DNA of 64,000 nucleotides. Source: Leucobacter weissii. Its GTDB lineage: Bacteria > Actinomycetota > Actinomycetes > Actinomycetales > Microbacteriaceae. A program made the translations under genes and the position numbers. Under the pieces are notes generated by a model. The model was given only the letters and a program-made list of their open reading frames with translations, was not told where the DNA came from and searched no databases. Shown in pieces: positions 51,390-60,139 of the stretch (positions are counted from its first letter, which is position 1; each line of letters opens with the position of its first letter). Where the stretch lies: the NCBI RefSeq assembly GCF_017565745.1, contig NZ_JAGDYM010000005.1, positions 186,001-250,000 on the forward strand, given 5' to 3'.

Positions 51390-52442
51390 TCAGTTGACGG
51401 TGCGGTCGGCAGCCGACGGATGGCAGACTGGCTCGAGTCGCGGGATCACCTTGTCGTTCAGGTACTGGAGGCGCTCGTTGACCTGGTCGATCGGTTCTCC
51501 TGGCATGGTCGTGACGAGGTGGATGTCGATGGTGCCGTTCGAGATGTCCGCATTGAACTTCTTGATCGCGCCGTCGGCGTCCGCGAGGAACACGAGCCCT
51601 TCGGCGAGCGCCTCCCGGGGATCGGTGAACGGGTCTCGGAGCGGAGGCGTGCGTGCGGTGTAGGCGTCCCGGACGATGTACTCGTTCAGCAGATGCATCC
51701 AGTATTCGCCGGCCTCGGCGAAGGCCTTCTCTGGATCTTCGGCGATGATCGCCCAGTATGTGCTGTTCACGCGTTGCTGCTCTCGAGGCTTCCCGAGCGC
51801 GTCGCAGGCTTGGAAGTAGCGGGATCTCGTGCCCGCGTCGAACTCCAGGAAGCCGTCGGCGAGGCGGGCCACGCGGTCGATCGCGGCGGGCGCGAAGCCA
51901 CCCATCCAGATCTCCGGACCGCCTTCGCGAATGGGCCCGGGGGTGATGTGCAGATCGTCGAAATCGTACCGCTTGCCGTGAAACGAGAAAGGCTCGCCGG
52001 TGAACGCGGCTCGCAGGATGGCGATGCCCTCCTCAGTCAAACTGACGCGGTTCTTGAGCTCGCGGCCGAGCCCGGTGAACTCCTGGTGGTAGTACCCCAT
52101 TCCGATGCCGAGTTGGAGCCTGCCTCCGGAGATCGCGTCGACCACGAGCGCGTCCTCCGCCAGACGGACCGCGTTGTGCAGGGGTATCTGGATGAGGTTC
52201 GAGCCGATCTTCACCCGATCGGTACGGGCCGCGATCGCTGCGTTCGCGGCCATAGGGGATGGGAGGTAGCCGTCTCCGTAGAAGTGGTGCTCGGTGGTAT
52301 AGATGCCGTTGATGTGCTGGAGGTCCTTGTCGATCCATACGCTCTGCTCGAGGATCTCGCGATAGCGCCGATCCCACGAGGTCCGCCACTTTTCCGGCAT
52401 ACCGAACGAGTTGATGAGTCCGAATGAAACCTGTTCTGCCAC
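51390..52442 (-). CDS. LLM-class flavin/F420-dependent oxidoreductase 1
   Basis: A 350-residue TIM-barrel enzyme of the luciferase-like family. It has INGIYTTEHHFYGDGYLPSP, RVKIGSNLIQIPLHNAVRLA, EDALVVDAISGGRLQLGIGM and GPEIWMGGFAP, all typical of F420- or FMN-binding members. F420 use is inferred from the surrounding cofactor genes. It heads an operon with the FbiC-like gene and the second monooxygenase and is divergent from a close paralogue. Confidence 0.85.
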   Translation of the reverse strand: MAEQVSFGLINSFGMPEKWRTSWDRRYREILEQSVWIDKDLQHINGIYTTEHHFYGDGYLPSPMAANAAIAARTDRVKIGSNLIQIPLHNAVRLAEDALVVDAISGGRLQLGIGMGYYHQEFTGLGRELKNRVSLTEEGIAILRAAFTGEPFSFHGKRYDFDDLHITPGPIREGGPEIWMGGFAPAAIDRVARLADGFLEFDAGTRSRYFQACDALGKPREQQRVNSTYWAIIAEDPEKAFAEAGEYWMHLLNEYIVRDAYTARTPPLRDPFTDPREALAEGLVFLADADGAIKKFNADISNGTIDIHLVTTMPGEPIDQVNERLQYLNDKVIPRLEPVCHPSAADRTVN

Positions 52443-52511
52443 CGCGTGCCCCTTTGCCGCTCCGGTTCAATGACGTACGCCTCCGAGTATCTTCGAGTAT
52501 CGGTACTCTGT

Positions 52512-52525
52512 CAATCTATCGGTTG
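52512..52525. promoter_or_regulatory. Repeated operator, copy E (divergent LLM promoters)
   Basis: CAATC-TATC-GGTTG, between the two divergent LLM-family genes. The right half is identical to copies A and B; the left half has one change. A second GGTTG follows directly. Confidence 0.5.
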
Positions 52526-52633
52526 GTTGACAAATTGTTGATCTGGATACAGACTGTTCTCGACGCAGGAGTCAGCAATGAGGCGCGCCATCGATACTCG
52601 CGGGGTCGACTGCGCCGAGAGGCGGGGGTTGAA

Positions 52634-53698
52634 TTGGCTACTCGAGTATCGTTCGGGCTGAACTACGACTTCACCAATCCTTCCCGTGAGCGTTGGACGG
52701 ACCACTACCGCGGGATTCTGGAACAGATCGAGTGGATCGATCGGGAGCTTCCTTTCGACCGCATCGATGTCACTGAGCATCACTTCTACGAGAACGGCTA
52801 TCTTCCCTCCCCTCTGGTGATGCTCGGCATCATCGCGGCGCGAACCCGGCGTGTGAATCTCGGGTCGGATGTGATCCAGCTCCCGCTGCATAATCCAGTT
52901 CGCCTTGCCGAGGAGTCGCTCATCATCGACGCCGTGTCAGGCGGACGGCTCAGACTGGGCGTCGGGATGGGGTACTACCAGCAGGAATTCCACGGGCTCG
53001 GCATCGACCTGAAGCATCGTCTGAGTCGCACCCTCGACTCGCTCGAGATACTCCGGCTCGCGTTCGCGGGCGAGAGGTTCACGTATTCGGGGAGGCGATT
53101 CGAGCTCCCAGAGATCGAGGTGACCCCACTGCCGATTCGTGACGGAGGCCCCGAGATCTGGATGGGAGGCGAGGTGGCTCCGGCTATCCGACGCGCGGCG
53201 AAGTACGCGGACGGATTCCTCGTCTTCTCTCCCAACGGTCTTGACGAGTATCCCGCCGCGGCTCGCGAACTCGGGAGGCCGGAATCCGACATCCGGATGA
53301 ACCGTACCTATTGGGCCATCATCGCCGACGATCCTGAGCGGGAGTTCGCTCGGGTGGGAGAGAACTGGCTTCGTCTCGTGAACGACTACGTAGCCCGTGG
53401 GCATCTGGCGCCCGAGGGCAAGGGCCGCGGGCGGCGACCCGACTTCAAGACGCCGCGCGAGGCGTACGAGATGGGGCTGCTGTTCCTGACCGATGCCGCG
53501 GGGGCGATCGATACCTTCAACGCCGACATCGACCGGGGGGTCACGGACTTCGACATCATGCCGGTCATGCCCGGCGAGGACATCGACAGGGCCTCGGAGC
53601 GTCTGGAGTATCTGGCCGCGCACGTGCTGCCGCATCTCAAGCTCTCGGAGCATCCGTCAGCGGGTCGCAGCAGCGCCCCGGCTCTCGGCGCCGTATAG
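52634..53698 (+). CDS. LLM-class flavin/F420-dependent oxidoreductase 2
   Basis: A 354-residue paralogue of the previous enzyme, sharing DVTEHHFYENGYLPSP, NLGSDVIQLPLHNPVRLAEE and GPEIWMGGEVAP. Its body is close enough to suggest a gene duplication with divergence of substrate. The only plausible start in frame is TTG 52634, preceded by a purine-rich AGGCGGGGG; the longer frame upstream crosses the operator and is rejected. It converges on cofC. Confidence 0.8.
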   Translation: MATRVSFGLNYDFTNPSRERWTDHYRGILEQIEWIDRELPFDRIDVTEHHFYENGYLPSPLVMLGIIAARTRRVNLGSDVIQLPLHNPVRLAEESLIIDAVSGGRLRLGVGMGYYQQEFHGLGIDLKHRLSRTLDSLEILRLAFAGERFTYSGRRFELPEIEVTPLPIRDGGPEIWMGGEVAPAIRRAAKYADGFLVFSPNGLDEYPAAARELGRPESDIRMNRTYWAIIADDPEREFARVGENWLRLVNDYVARGHLAPEGKGRGRRPDFKTPREAYEMGLLFLTDAAGAIDTFNADIDRGVTDFDIMPVMPGEDIDRASERLEYLAAHVLPHLKLSEHPSAGRSSAPALGAV

Positions 53699-53760
53699 CG
53701 CATTGCTCCGCCTCAGTCGCTGCGGTCGGCAGACGGTATCGGACTCCCTGGCATGATGCC

Positions 53761-54432
53761 TCATGGACCGGACGCGGGCGCGATCGCCGTCTCCCGGAGG
53801 AGGTTCTCGAGAACCTCTTCGGTTCGCGGGCCGAAACCGAATGGACGGGCTGCGACGAGGTCGTCGTAGGTATCTATGTCCCACCGGACCGGATGCGCGG
53901 GATCTACCGGCAATGGAGCGAATCCGTTACGGCGATGCGCGGCGGCGGAGTCCGCCCCAAATCGCGGTCGTCCCTGGAAGTCGGGACGGAGGGTCAAGGC
54001 CGAGGTTCCCGTTCCCCCGCGGTCCGACACATACGCCGACGAATGGTCGTCGGCGGTGTCCAACATCTCATCGATGTCCGAACCCCGGACAAGTGGCAGG
54101 TCCGCGGGCAGCACAACGGCACCGCGGTCGGGGTGATGGGCGCGGGCGGCCGCGATTCCCGCCTCCGCTGCGGTGTTCAGATTCTTGCCCGAATCGAGAA
54201 TCCATTCGCAGTCGAAGCCGTCGCTTGCGAACCCGGCGCCCCCGCGTGCGGAGACGATGAGGACGCTCCCGACGCGTCTCGCGGCGGCAAGCGCTTCGAT
54301 GAGGTCGGCGGCGAAGGCCGAAGCGAGCCGGAGGGCGTTCTCCGACGGGCGAGCAGAACCGGGGACGATCAGGCGAGACTTCGAGCCGGCGGTCCCGCGG
54401 AACGGTACGATCGCCGACCACTTGGCCTTCAT
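53761..54432 (-). CDS. cofC: 2-phospho-L-lactate / phosphoenolpyruvate guanylyltransferase CofC (FbiD)
   Basis: Activates phospholactate, PEP or 3-phosphoglycerate with GTP for transfer to Fo. The 223-residue nucleotidyltransferase begins WSAIVPFRGTAGSKSRL (substrate loop), has VVLPADLPLVRGSDIDEML with the metal-binding aspartates, and GTGTSALTLRPDFQGRPRFG, the family signature. Its start overlaps the VOC gene stop (ATGA). It is the last gene of an aminotransferase-VOC-cofC operon. Which three-carbon substrate is used cannot be told by eye. Confidence 0.9.
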   Translation of the reverse strand: MKAKWSAIVPFRGTAGSKSRLIVPGSARPSENALRLASAFAADLIEALAAARRVGSVLIVSARGGAGFASDGFDCEWILDSGKNLNTAAEAGIAAARAHHPDRGAVVLPADLPLVRGSDIDEMLDTADDHSSAYVSDRGGTGTSALTLRPDFQGRPRFGADSAAAHRRNGFAPLPVDPAHPVRWDIDTYDDLVAARPFGFGPRTEEVLENLLRETAIAPASGP

Positions 54433-54965
54433 GCAGGCTCTCCACCGGAAGCCGATGGAGACTGGTGGGGCGGGGCCGCGCCGGGGGGCTGCACCAGTTC
54501 GAGCACCAGTCCGTCAGGACCCTGGAGATAGGCGGCTCGGCCGCCGTTCCGAGGGCCGACTGTGATCGCCGTGATCTCTCCGAGAAGTCTCCAGCCGTAA
54601 CCCTCCGATCGTGTCAAGACGTCCTCGATCTCGTCCACATGCACTGCGATGTGGAGGTGGCCGGGATCGCAGGTGCGAAGGGCTCGACCGGAGCGGCGGT
54701 GCGGCCCGTGATACTCGAGTAGTTCGATGGCGGTTCCATCCGGGGCCTCGACGAAGGCCGCGGTGATCCGCGCGCTCTCGAGTCCGGTGATCGACGAGCA
54801 GAACTCGAGGTCGAGGGGAATCTCCGCCCCGGAGGAGAAGCCCAGAACCTCGATGAAGAACTTCCGGGTCCGCGCGATGTCCGTGACGGTGATCCCCGTG
54901 TGGCCCACGCCGCGCACCCCGTGCTCGGCCGGGTTCTCCGGGGCATCATCGAGTCGGCGCTGCAT
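54429..54965 (-). CDS. VOC-family (glyoxalase/dioxygenase-like) protein
   Basis: A 178-residue protein with two VOC modules: GVGHTGITVTDIARTRKFFI at the start with the histidine ligand, IELLEYHGPHRRSG in the middle, GHLHIAVHVDEIEDV at the second module and AAYLQGPDGLVLELVQPP with the terminal glutamate ligand. This resembles methylmalonyl-CoA epimerase/lactoylglutathione-lyase relatives. ATG 54965 overlaps the end of the aminotransferase gene by 20 bases; a longer frame is possible but crosses that gene. Substrate unknown. Confidence 0.8.
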   Translation of the reverse strand: MQRRLDDAPENPAEHGVRGVGHTGITVTDIARTRKFFIEVLGFSSGAEIPLDLEFCSSITGLESARITAAFVEAPDGTAIELLEYHGPHRRSGRALRTCDPGHLHIAVHVDEIEDVLTRSEGYGWRLLGEITAITVGPRNGGRAAYLQGPDGLVLELVQPPGAAPPHQSPSASGGEPA

Positions 54966-56280
54966 AGCCGAGCGTGCGCAGAGCGCGTTCGAATGCGTGG
55001 AGGAAACCGTCGATCTCCTGCTCCCCCACCGCTGTGCTGACAAGGAAGAGCCCGGTGAAGGTTTGGTAGTATCCCTCGTTGTTCAGCGCGAGATTGATAT
55101 TGAGCACCTTCTCGCGATCGTCGAGTCGAAGGCTCGGCTCGTCGACTACGCGCTCGTCGGCCCAGTGCACGCCGATGAGGTGGCCGAGCCCGGTGGCGTG
55201 CAGCGGAAGTCCGTACCGCGTGCCGAGTTCGTCTATGCGTCCTCGTATCCGGTTCCCGAGCCGATTCATCCGCGCGTGTGACTCCGGGGTGAGCTTCTCG
55301 AGACACGCGATGCCGGCCGCGAGGGAAGCCGAGTTGCCGCCGAAGGTCGACATGACCGTCACGGGGGCGCTGCCGCCGTGTGCGCCGGGCTCCAGGAGAT
55401 CCATGATCTCTCGGCGTCCGCCGACGGCCGAGACCGGTAGGCCTCCGCCGATGGTCTTCCCCAGCGTCGTCAGATCGGGGACGATGCCGTAGTGCGCCTG
55501 CGCCCCTCCGTAGGCGACCGGGAAGGTGACGACCTCATCGAAGATGAGGAGGATGCCCAGTTCGTCGGTGACCGCGCGCAGGCGACGGAGGTACTCATGC
55601 GAAGACTCCAGCATTCCCGCTGCGGTCATCACCGGTTCTATGAGGACCGCGGCGAGGTCATGCGCGTGATCCCGGAGCATCTGCTCCGCCCCGTCTGCGT
55701 CATTGTAGGGAATCTGAAGCATATTGTTCCCGGCTTCTCGCACCACGCCCGGCGGGTGCAGCTCGTCTGGCGGGCGCAGGACGGAGACGCCGACGATGAG
55801 TTCATCGGAGGTGCCGTGGTAGCCTCCCACCGATCTCGCGATCCTGCTCTTACCGGTGAACGCGCGTGCCAGCCGAAGCGCGCAGAGGTTGGCATCGGTG
55901 CCCGAGGCGAAGAAGCGGACCTTCTCGATCGAGGGAACACGGTCGCAGAGCAGGTCGGCCATGCGGTACCCGACGTCCCACTCGGGAGCACCGATCTGGG
56001 CCGCCTTCGCCATCTGGGTGTCGACCGCCCGGCGGATGTCGTCATCCGAATGCCCGTGGATGAGCGTCCAGTCGCCGAGACGTAGGTCGAGGTAGCGGTT
56101 CCCATCGACATCCCAGAGCCAGCATCCCTTTCCGCGTTCGATCACTATCGGATGAGGGTGGAACGCCCCCATGCCGCCGGCGTGTCCGGTGGGGATGAGC
56201 GTTCTCGTGCGCTTCCACAGCTCTTGCGAGCGTTCGGTGCGGCTTCGGAAGATGCGAACCTGTTCATCATCGAACTGCAT
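54946..56280 (-). CDS. Class III aminotransferase (glutamate-1-semialdehyde aminomutase-like)
   Basis: A 444-residue fold-type I PLP enzyme. GKGCWLWDVDGNRYLDLRLG opens the fold, FFASGTDANLCALRLARAFT binds the cofactor phosphate, LLIFDEVVTFPVAYGG carries the pyridine-binding aspartate and TTLGKTIGGGLPVSAVGG the Schiff-base lysine. The pattern is like GSA aminomutase but the gene is in a catabolic operon, so it probably transaminates or deaminates a pathway amine. ATG 56280 has GAAGGGA upstream and lies clear of the operator; frames further upstream overlap it. Confidence 0.85.
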   Translation of the reverse strand: MQFDDEQVRIFRSRTERSQELWKRTRTLIPTGHAGGMGAFHPHPIVIERGKGCWLWDVDGNRYLDLRLGDWTLIHGHSDDDIRRAVDTQMAKAAQIGAPEWDVGYRMADLLCDRVPSIEKVRFFASGTDANLCALRLARAFTGKSRIARSVGGYHGTSDELIVGVSVLRPPDELHPPGVVREAGNNMLQIPYNDADGAEQMLRDHAHDLAAVLIEPVMTAAGMLESSHEYLRRLRAVTDELGILLIFDEVVTFPVAYGGAQAHYGIVPDLTTLGKTIGGGLPVSAVGGRREIMDLLEPGAHGGSAPVTVMSTFGGNSASLAAGIACLEKLTPESHARMNRLGNRIRGRIDELGTRYGLPLHATGLGHLIGVHWADERVVDEPSLRLDDREKVLNINLALNNEGYYQTFTGLFLVSTAVGEQEIDGFLHAFERALRTLGYAAPTR

Positions 56281-56319
56281 TCCTGCGGTCCCTTCTCGGT
56301 CGAGATGCATGACATAATC

Positions 56320-56336
56320 GACCAATCATTTGGTCT
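56320..56336. promoter_or_regulatory. Repeated operator, copy F (divergent aminotransferase / enoyl-CoA hydratase)
   Basis: The core CAATC-ATTT-GGTCT lies in a perfect inverted repeat GACCAA-TCAT-TTGGTC (56320-56335). It is less like copies A-D but occupies the same kind of divergent promoter. Confidence 0.45.
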
Positions 56337-56380
56337 AAAGTGTAGGAGGAACCTCCGTTCTGCACAAGGAGGGGGCGAGG

Positions 56381-57175
56381 ATGGCTGACGACGAAGAAGT
56401 GAGCTTTGGAACGTTCGGGCTCCGGGTCGAGGGCGGGGTCGGCCTGGTGGTGTTCGAGCGGCCCCCGGTAAACGCCTTCCGGGTCTCGACCTACGAAGAG
56501 CTGCTCGCGGTCACGGAGCACATCGAGGGGCGCGAAGATATCAGGGCCGTGGTTCTCGCCGGGGGGTCGGGGTCCCGATGCTGGTGCGGAGGGGCGGACA
56601 TCAACGATTTCGCCGAGATGGATGAAGCGAAGCGCAAGGAGCGGTACGGGTTCGTCAACGCGGTCATACCGCGTTTCGCGAGACTCGAGCTCCCGGTCGT
56701 CGCCGCCATCTCGGGTCACGCCATCGGAATCGGCGTGCTTCTGGCCGCCGTATGCGACATCCGCATTGCGGCCGATACGGCTCAGTTCGCGACGCCGGAG
56801 GTGAACTACGGCCTGATTGCCGGGTCGTCGAGACTGCTCAATTCGCTCGGCGTGCCGGAAGGGCTGGTTCGAGAGCTCGCCTACACGGGGCGAAGGGCCG
56901 GGGCCGCCGAGCTTCACGAGGCGGGGTTCATCGATCACGTCGTGCCGAGGGGGCGGGTGCTGGAGGAGTCGCTGTCTCTGGCGAGGGCCATCGCCGTCAA
57001 GGATCGTCGGGTCTTGGCTTCCCGCAAGCGCGTGTTCGTCGAACACGAGAATCTGGCCTGGTTCGACGCGTACCTCCTGGCGCAGCGCGAATCTTCGCTG
57101 CTCGTCGGCTCCGACGCCGCGCGACGGGGAGTGGATCGGTTTCTGAAGGGGTCGAGGTCGAGCGGCGCTGGATGA
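56381..57175 (+). CDS. Enoyl-CoA hydratase/isomerase family protein
   Basis: A 264-residue crotonase-fold protein. It has VLAGGSGSRCWCGGADINDF (oxyanion hole region), AAISGHAIGIGVLLAAVCD, and FATPEVNYGLIAGSSRLLNS. One of the two catalytic glutamates of crotonase (the E in GGGxE) is leucine here, while the second (PE) is kept, so hydration may be altered or the reaction may be another of the family (isomerase, hydrolase, lyase). Copy F of the operator lies just upstream. Confidence 0.8.
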   Translation: MADDEEVSFGTFGLRVEGGVGLVVFERPPVNAFRVSTYEELLAVTEHIEGREDIRAVVLAGGSGSRCWCGGADINDFAEMDEAKRKERYGFVNAVIPRFARLELPVVAAISGHAIGIGVLLAAVCDIRIAADTAQFATPEVNYGLIAGSSRLLNSLGVPEGLVRELAYTGRRAGAAELHEAGFIDHVVPRGRVLEESLSLARAIAVKDRRVLASRKRVFVEHENLAWFDAYLLAQRESSLLVGSDAARRGVDRFLKGSRSSGAG

Positions 57176-57249
57176 GCGGACGAGGGGCGCGTCTGCTGCA
57201 GTTCGCACCTTTGCTCCGAGTGCTGCCGGATAACTTTTCCATAACCAGG

Positions 57250-57278
57250 TTTACATTCAAACGATTGGTAGGTTAATC
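57250..57278 (+). promoter_or_regulatory. Promoter with repeated operator, copy D
   Basis: TTTACA (57250-57255) and TTAATC (57273-57278) are separated by exactly 17 bases, and the operator core CAAAC-GATT-GGTAG (57258-57271) fills the spacer. This gives the clearest promoter-operator overlap in the cluster and supports repression. Confidence 0.6.
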
Positions 57279-57399
57279 TGATCTCCGGTATCGCTTCCGC
57301 GAGCCGTTCGGGGCCGCTTCTTCAAAGCCGAAGAAGGCGGGTTCCGGTGCGATGGCGACTCGTCCGCAGCGGATGCCGCGCATACGCAAAGGAGCAAGA

Positions 57400-58464
57400 A
57401 TGCAGGTAACTCGAAAGCGCTATTCGATGATGGCGGCGGCAGCGGCAGGCGTCCTGGTGCTGGTGGGATGCGGTGGTGAGAACGGAACTGCGGACGATCC
57501 CACCGAGATCTCAGAGGCGGCGACGGCCGTTGACGTGGGTATCGGCGAGATCACGCCCCGCGACATGGACCATATCGCCGTGATGATCCAGGCCGGCCCG
57601 ACCTACTCCGATTCGGCGGCCAAGGCCGCAGGGGCCGAGGCGGCGGGTGAGGACCTCGGCGTCGACGTTGAAATCTATTGGTCCGACCTCGACCCGACCA
57701 CCGAGCTCTCGAACTACAACACCATTGTCCAGGACGGCGGATACGGTGGTCTCGGCATACAGTCGGTTTCTCCCCAGATGTGCAAGACGATCGCCGATAC
57801 CGTGATGGATGCCCAGATGCTCGTGGCGGGGCTCGGAGGTCCCCTCTGCAGCGACGGCACCGACTCCGGCGAAGCGCTGGTCGCTCCGGGAACGGTGGCC
57901 TTCGTCGAGCAGAACAATCTCATCGAGGGCGCGAAGATCATGTTCGAGAGCGCCGCGGAGCAACTCGAAGGGCCGCAGAAGGTCGTCCTCGCCTTCGGCA
58001 ATCAGGGCCACACCACGGTCACCGCGCACGAGGTCGCCTGGGAGGAGTTCGCTGCGGATCATCCCGACTGGGAAGTCGTCGGCACGCTGTACACCGACTG
58101 GACCACTCCCGGCGCGTATGCGGAGACGCAGAACGTGCTGCAGGCGAATCCGGATGCCACCGTCGTGTTCTCGACGTTCATCGACATCACCGCAGGCGTC
58201 GCGAAAGCGGTCGCGGACCAAGGGCTAGGCGACCAGATCTCGGTCTATGAGACCTCGGGAGGCACCGAACTCTCCGTCGATCTGCTGAAATCAGGCGAAC
58301 TCGACGGCAGTGTGCCGGGGCTCTCCTTCGATGTCGGCTACGCCACCGTCGAAGCGCTCGTGGCCGCGGGCAAAGGCGAACTGGAGTCCGGTCTCGTCCG
58401 TCTTCCCGAGTTCGATGAGATCGGACTGATCACTCCGGAGACGGTTGATTCGTTCACACCGTGA
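57400..58464 (+). CDS. ABC-transporter substrate-binding lipoprotein (periplasmic-binding type 1)
   Basis: A 354-residue exported protein with lipobox LVLVGC. The mature part is of the ribose/sugar-binding type: HIAVMIQAGPTYSDSAAKAA, QDGGYGGLGIQSVSP, and DATVVFSTFIDITAGVAKAV. Though this family is named for sugars, its members also bind other polar compounds, and context points to the cluster substrate. GGAG at 57391-57394 sets ATG 57400. It is the first gene of the importer operon. Confidence 0.9.
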   Translation: MQVTRKRYSMMAAAAAGVLVLVGCGGENGTADDPTEISEAATAVDVGIGEITPRDMDHIAVMIQAGPTYSDSAAKAAGAEAAGEDLGVDVEIYWSDLDPTTELSNYNTIVQDGGYGGLGIQSVSPQMCKTIADTVMDAQMLVAGLGGPLCSDGTDSGEALVAPGTVAFVEQNNLIEGAKIMFESAAEQLEGPQKVVLAFGNQGHTTVTAHEVAWEEFAADHPDWEVVGTLYTDWTTPGAYAETQNVLQANPDATVVFSTFIDITAGVAKAVADQGLGDQISVYETSGGTELSVDLLKSGELDGSVPGLSFDVGYATVEALVAAGKGELESGLVRLPEFDEIGLITPETVDSFTP

Positions 58465-58537
58465 TGGGAAGGCCACTCCCGGTGGGTCGGCGGATGCCGA
58501 CCCACCGGACCGGATAGCAACGTGTCGGGGTATTCAC

Positions 58538-60139
58538 ATGCAGATAACACGCTCGGACGACACCCGTCCGAAGCCCTTCATCGAGTTCGCAGACGTCTCT
58601 CGGACGTTCGGTCAGACCAGGGCGGTGCGAGAGGTGACGATGGATCTCGCCCTCCGGGGAAAGATCCATGCGCTCGTGGGCGAGAACGGTGCGGGCAAAT
58701 CGACCTGCCTCGGTATGGCTGCAGGTCGGATTCCTCCGAGCGAAGGATCTATTCGCGTTGAAGGCATCGAATCGGCGGGCGCATCCCCCCGCGAGTTCAA
58801 GGCGAGGGGCGTCCATGCCATATACCAGGAGCTCACCGTGCTCCCAGCCCTCCCCGCCCGCGCCAACGTCTTCCTGGGTCAGCCGATAGCGCCGGGCGGC
58901 TGGTTGCGCGAACGGGAGATGCAGCAGTCCTATGAGGCTCTCTGCGCTCGAATCGGTGTGGCGCCAGCCCGCGGTGCGCGGAGCGGCGATCTTTCCATCG
59001 CGGATCAGCAGATGCTCGAGATCCTGAGGGCCTTGGCATCCGATGCCGAGTGCATTCTCTTCGACGAGCCGACCGCCTCGCTCGCCCAGGCGGAGCGCGA
59101 GGCGCTCTTCAAGACGATGGACGAGCTCCGCAAGGCGGACATCGCGATGGTCATCGTCGGACATAATCTCGACGAGATCATGGAGCACTCGGATCTCGTC
59201 ACGGTGTTCAGAGACGGAGCGGTCATCGAGACTCGGGACACGGTCGATTGGACGAAGGCGGAGATGGTCGGCGCGATGCTCGGAGAGCACACGCACGGCG
59301 CGGATATCGCATCCGGGCGGCACCAGACCCGAAAACGTCGAGCCAAGGAAGAGTCCGCGCCATCGGCTCCCGTGCTCGAAGTGTCCGGTCTCGCGGTGCC
59401 GGGTCTCCTCCACGACATCACCTTCGAGCTCAACAGAGGCGAGGTCCTGGGGATCGCCGGCCTCGTCGGTTCAGGGCGAACCGAGTTGCTTCGCGCCGTC
59501 GCCGGTCTCGACCCGCGGGCAACGGGAGGCCTCCGGTCGGCCTTCGGAGGTGGAGACCGTGTCCCGGTGCACGCAGTCGAGGCGAGAAAACGCGGGATAT
59601 CGCTGCTTCCCGAGGACCGCAAGGGGCAGGGCCTTCTGCTTCCGCAGAGTGCCACCGAAAACATCGTCCTGGGTGAATGGCGGCATGCCTCCAAGAGCCT
59701 CTTCATCAATGAGACGCGTCTGATGAATCGGGCTGCTGCCGCTGCCGGACCTGTTGGGTTCGACGTGAGGCGCATGCGCGAGAGCGCCGGACATCTCTCC
59801 GGCGGCAATCAGCAGAAGTTGATGATCGCGCGCTGGCTCTACACCGACTACCCGATCCTGCTGGCCGACGAGCCGACCAGGGGCGTGGACGTCGGTGCGA
59901 AATCGGACATCCTCGAAGTGCTCGAGAGCATTGTCGACGAGGGGCGGTCGATGATCGTCGTCTCATCGGAACTCGAGGAGGTCATCGGGCTCAGCGATCG
60001 CGTGCTGGTCCTGCACGAGGGCAGGATAGTCGCGGCGCTCGACTCGGCGGAGCAAGAGATCACCCCCGAACGAATTCTTCAGCTAATTTTCGAGACCGCC
60101 GATAGCGGCGCTGAGTCAGGAGACGCGCATCATGAGTGA
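58538..60139 (+). CDS. ABC-transporter ATP-binding protein (RbsA-type, double NBD)
   Basis: A 533-residue ATPase with two nucleotide-binding domains. The first has Walker A GENGAGKST, Walker B CILFDEPTASL and a degenerate signature (LSIADQQ); the second has a degenerate Walker A (GLVGSGRTELLRA), the intact signature LSGGNQQKLMIARWL and ILLADEPTRGVD. Energises import with the membrane permease encoded next, with which it overlaps by eight bases. ATG 58538 starts at the first domain. Confidence 0.95.
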   Translation: MQITRSDDTRPKPFIEFADVSRTFGQTRAVREVTMDLALRGKIHALVGENGAGKSTCLGMAAGRIPPSEGSIRVEGIESAGASPREFKARGVHAIYQELTVLPALPARANVFLGQPIAPGGWLREREMQQSYEALCARIGVAPARGARSGDLSIADQQMLEILRALASDAECILFDEPTASLAQAEREALFKTMDELRKADIAMVIVGHNLDEIMEHSDLVTVFRDGAVIETRDTVDWTKAEMVGAMLGEHTHGADIASGRHQTRKRRAKEESAPSAPVLEVSGLAVPGLLHDITFELNRGEVLGIAGLVGSGRTELLRAVAGLDPRATGGLRSAFGGGDRVPVHAVEARKRGISLLPEDRKGQGLLLPQSATENIVLGEWRHASKSLFINETRLMNRAAAAAGPVGFDVRRMRESAGHLSGGNQQKLMIARWLYTDYPILLADEPTRGVDVGAKSDILEVLESIVDEGRSMIVVSSELEEVIGLSDRVLVLHEGRIVAALDSAEQEITPERILQLIFETADSGAESGDAHHE

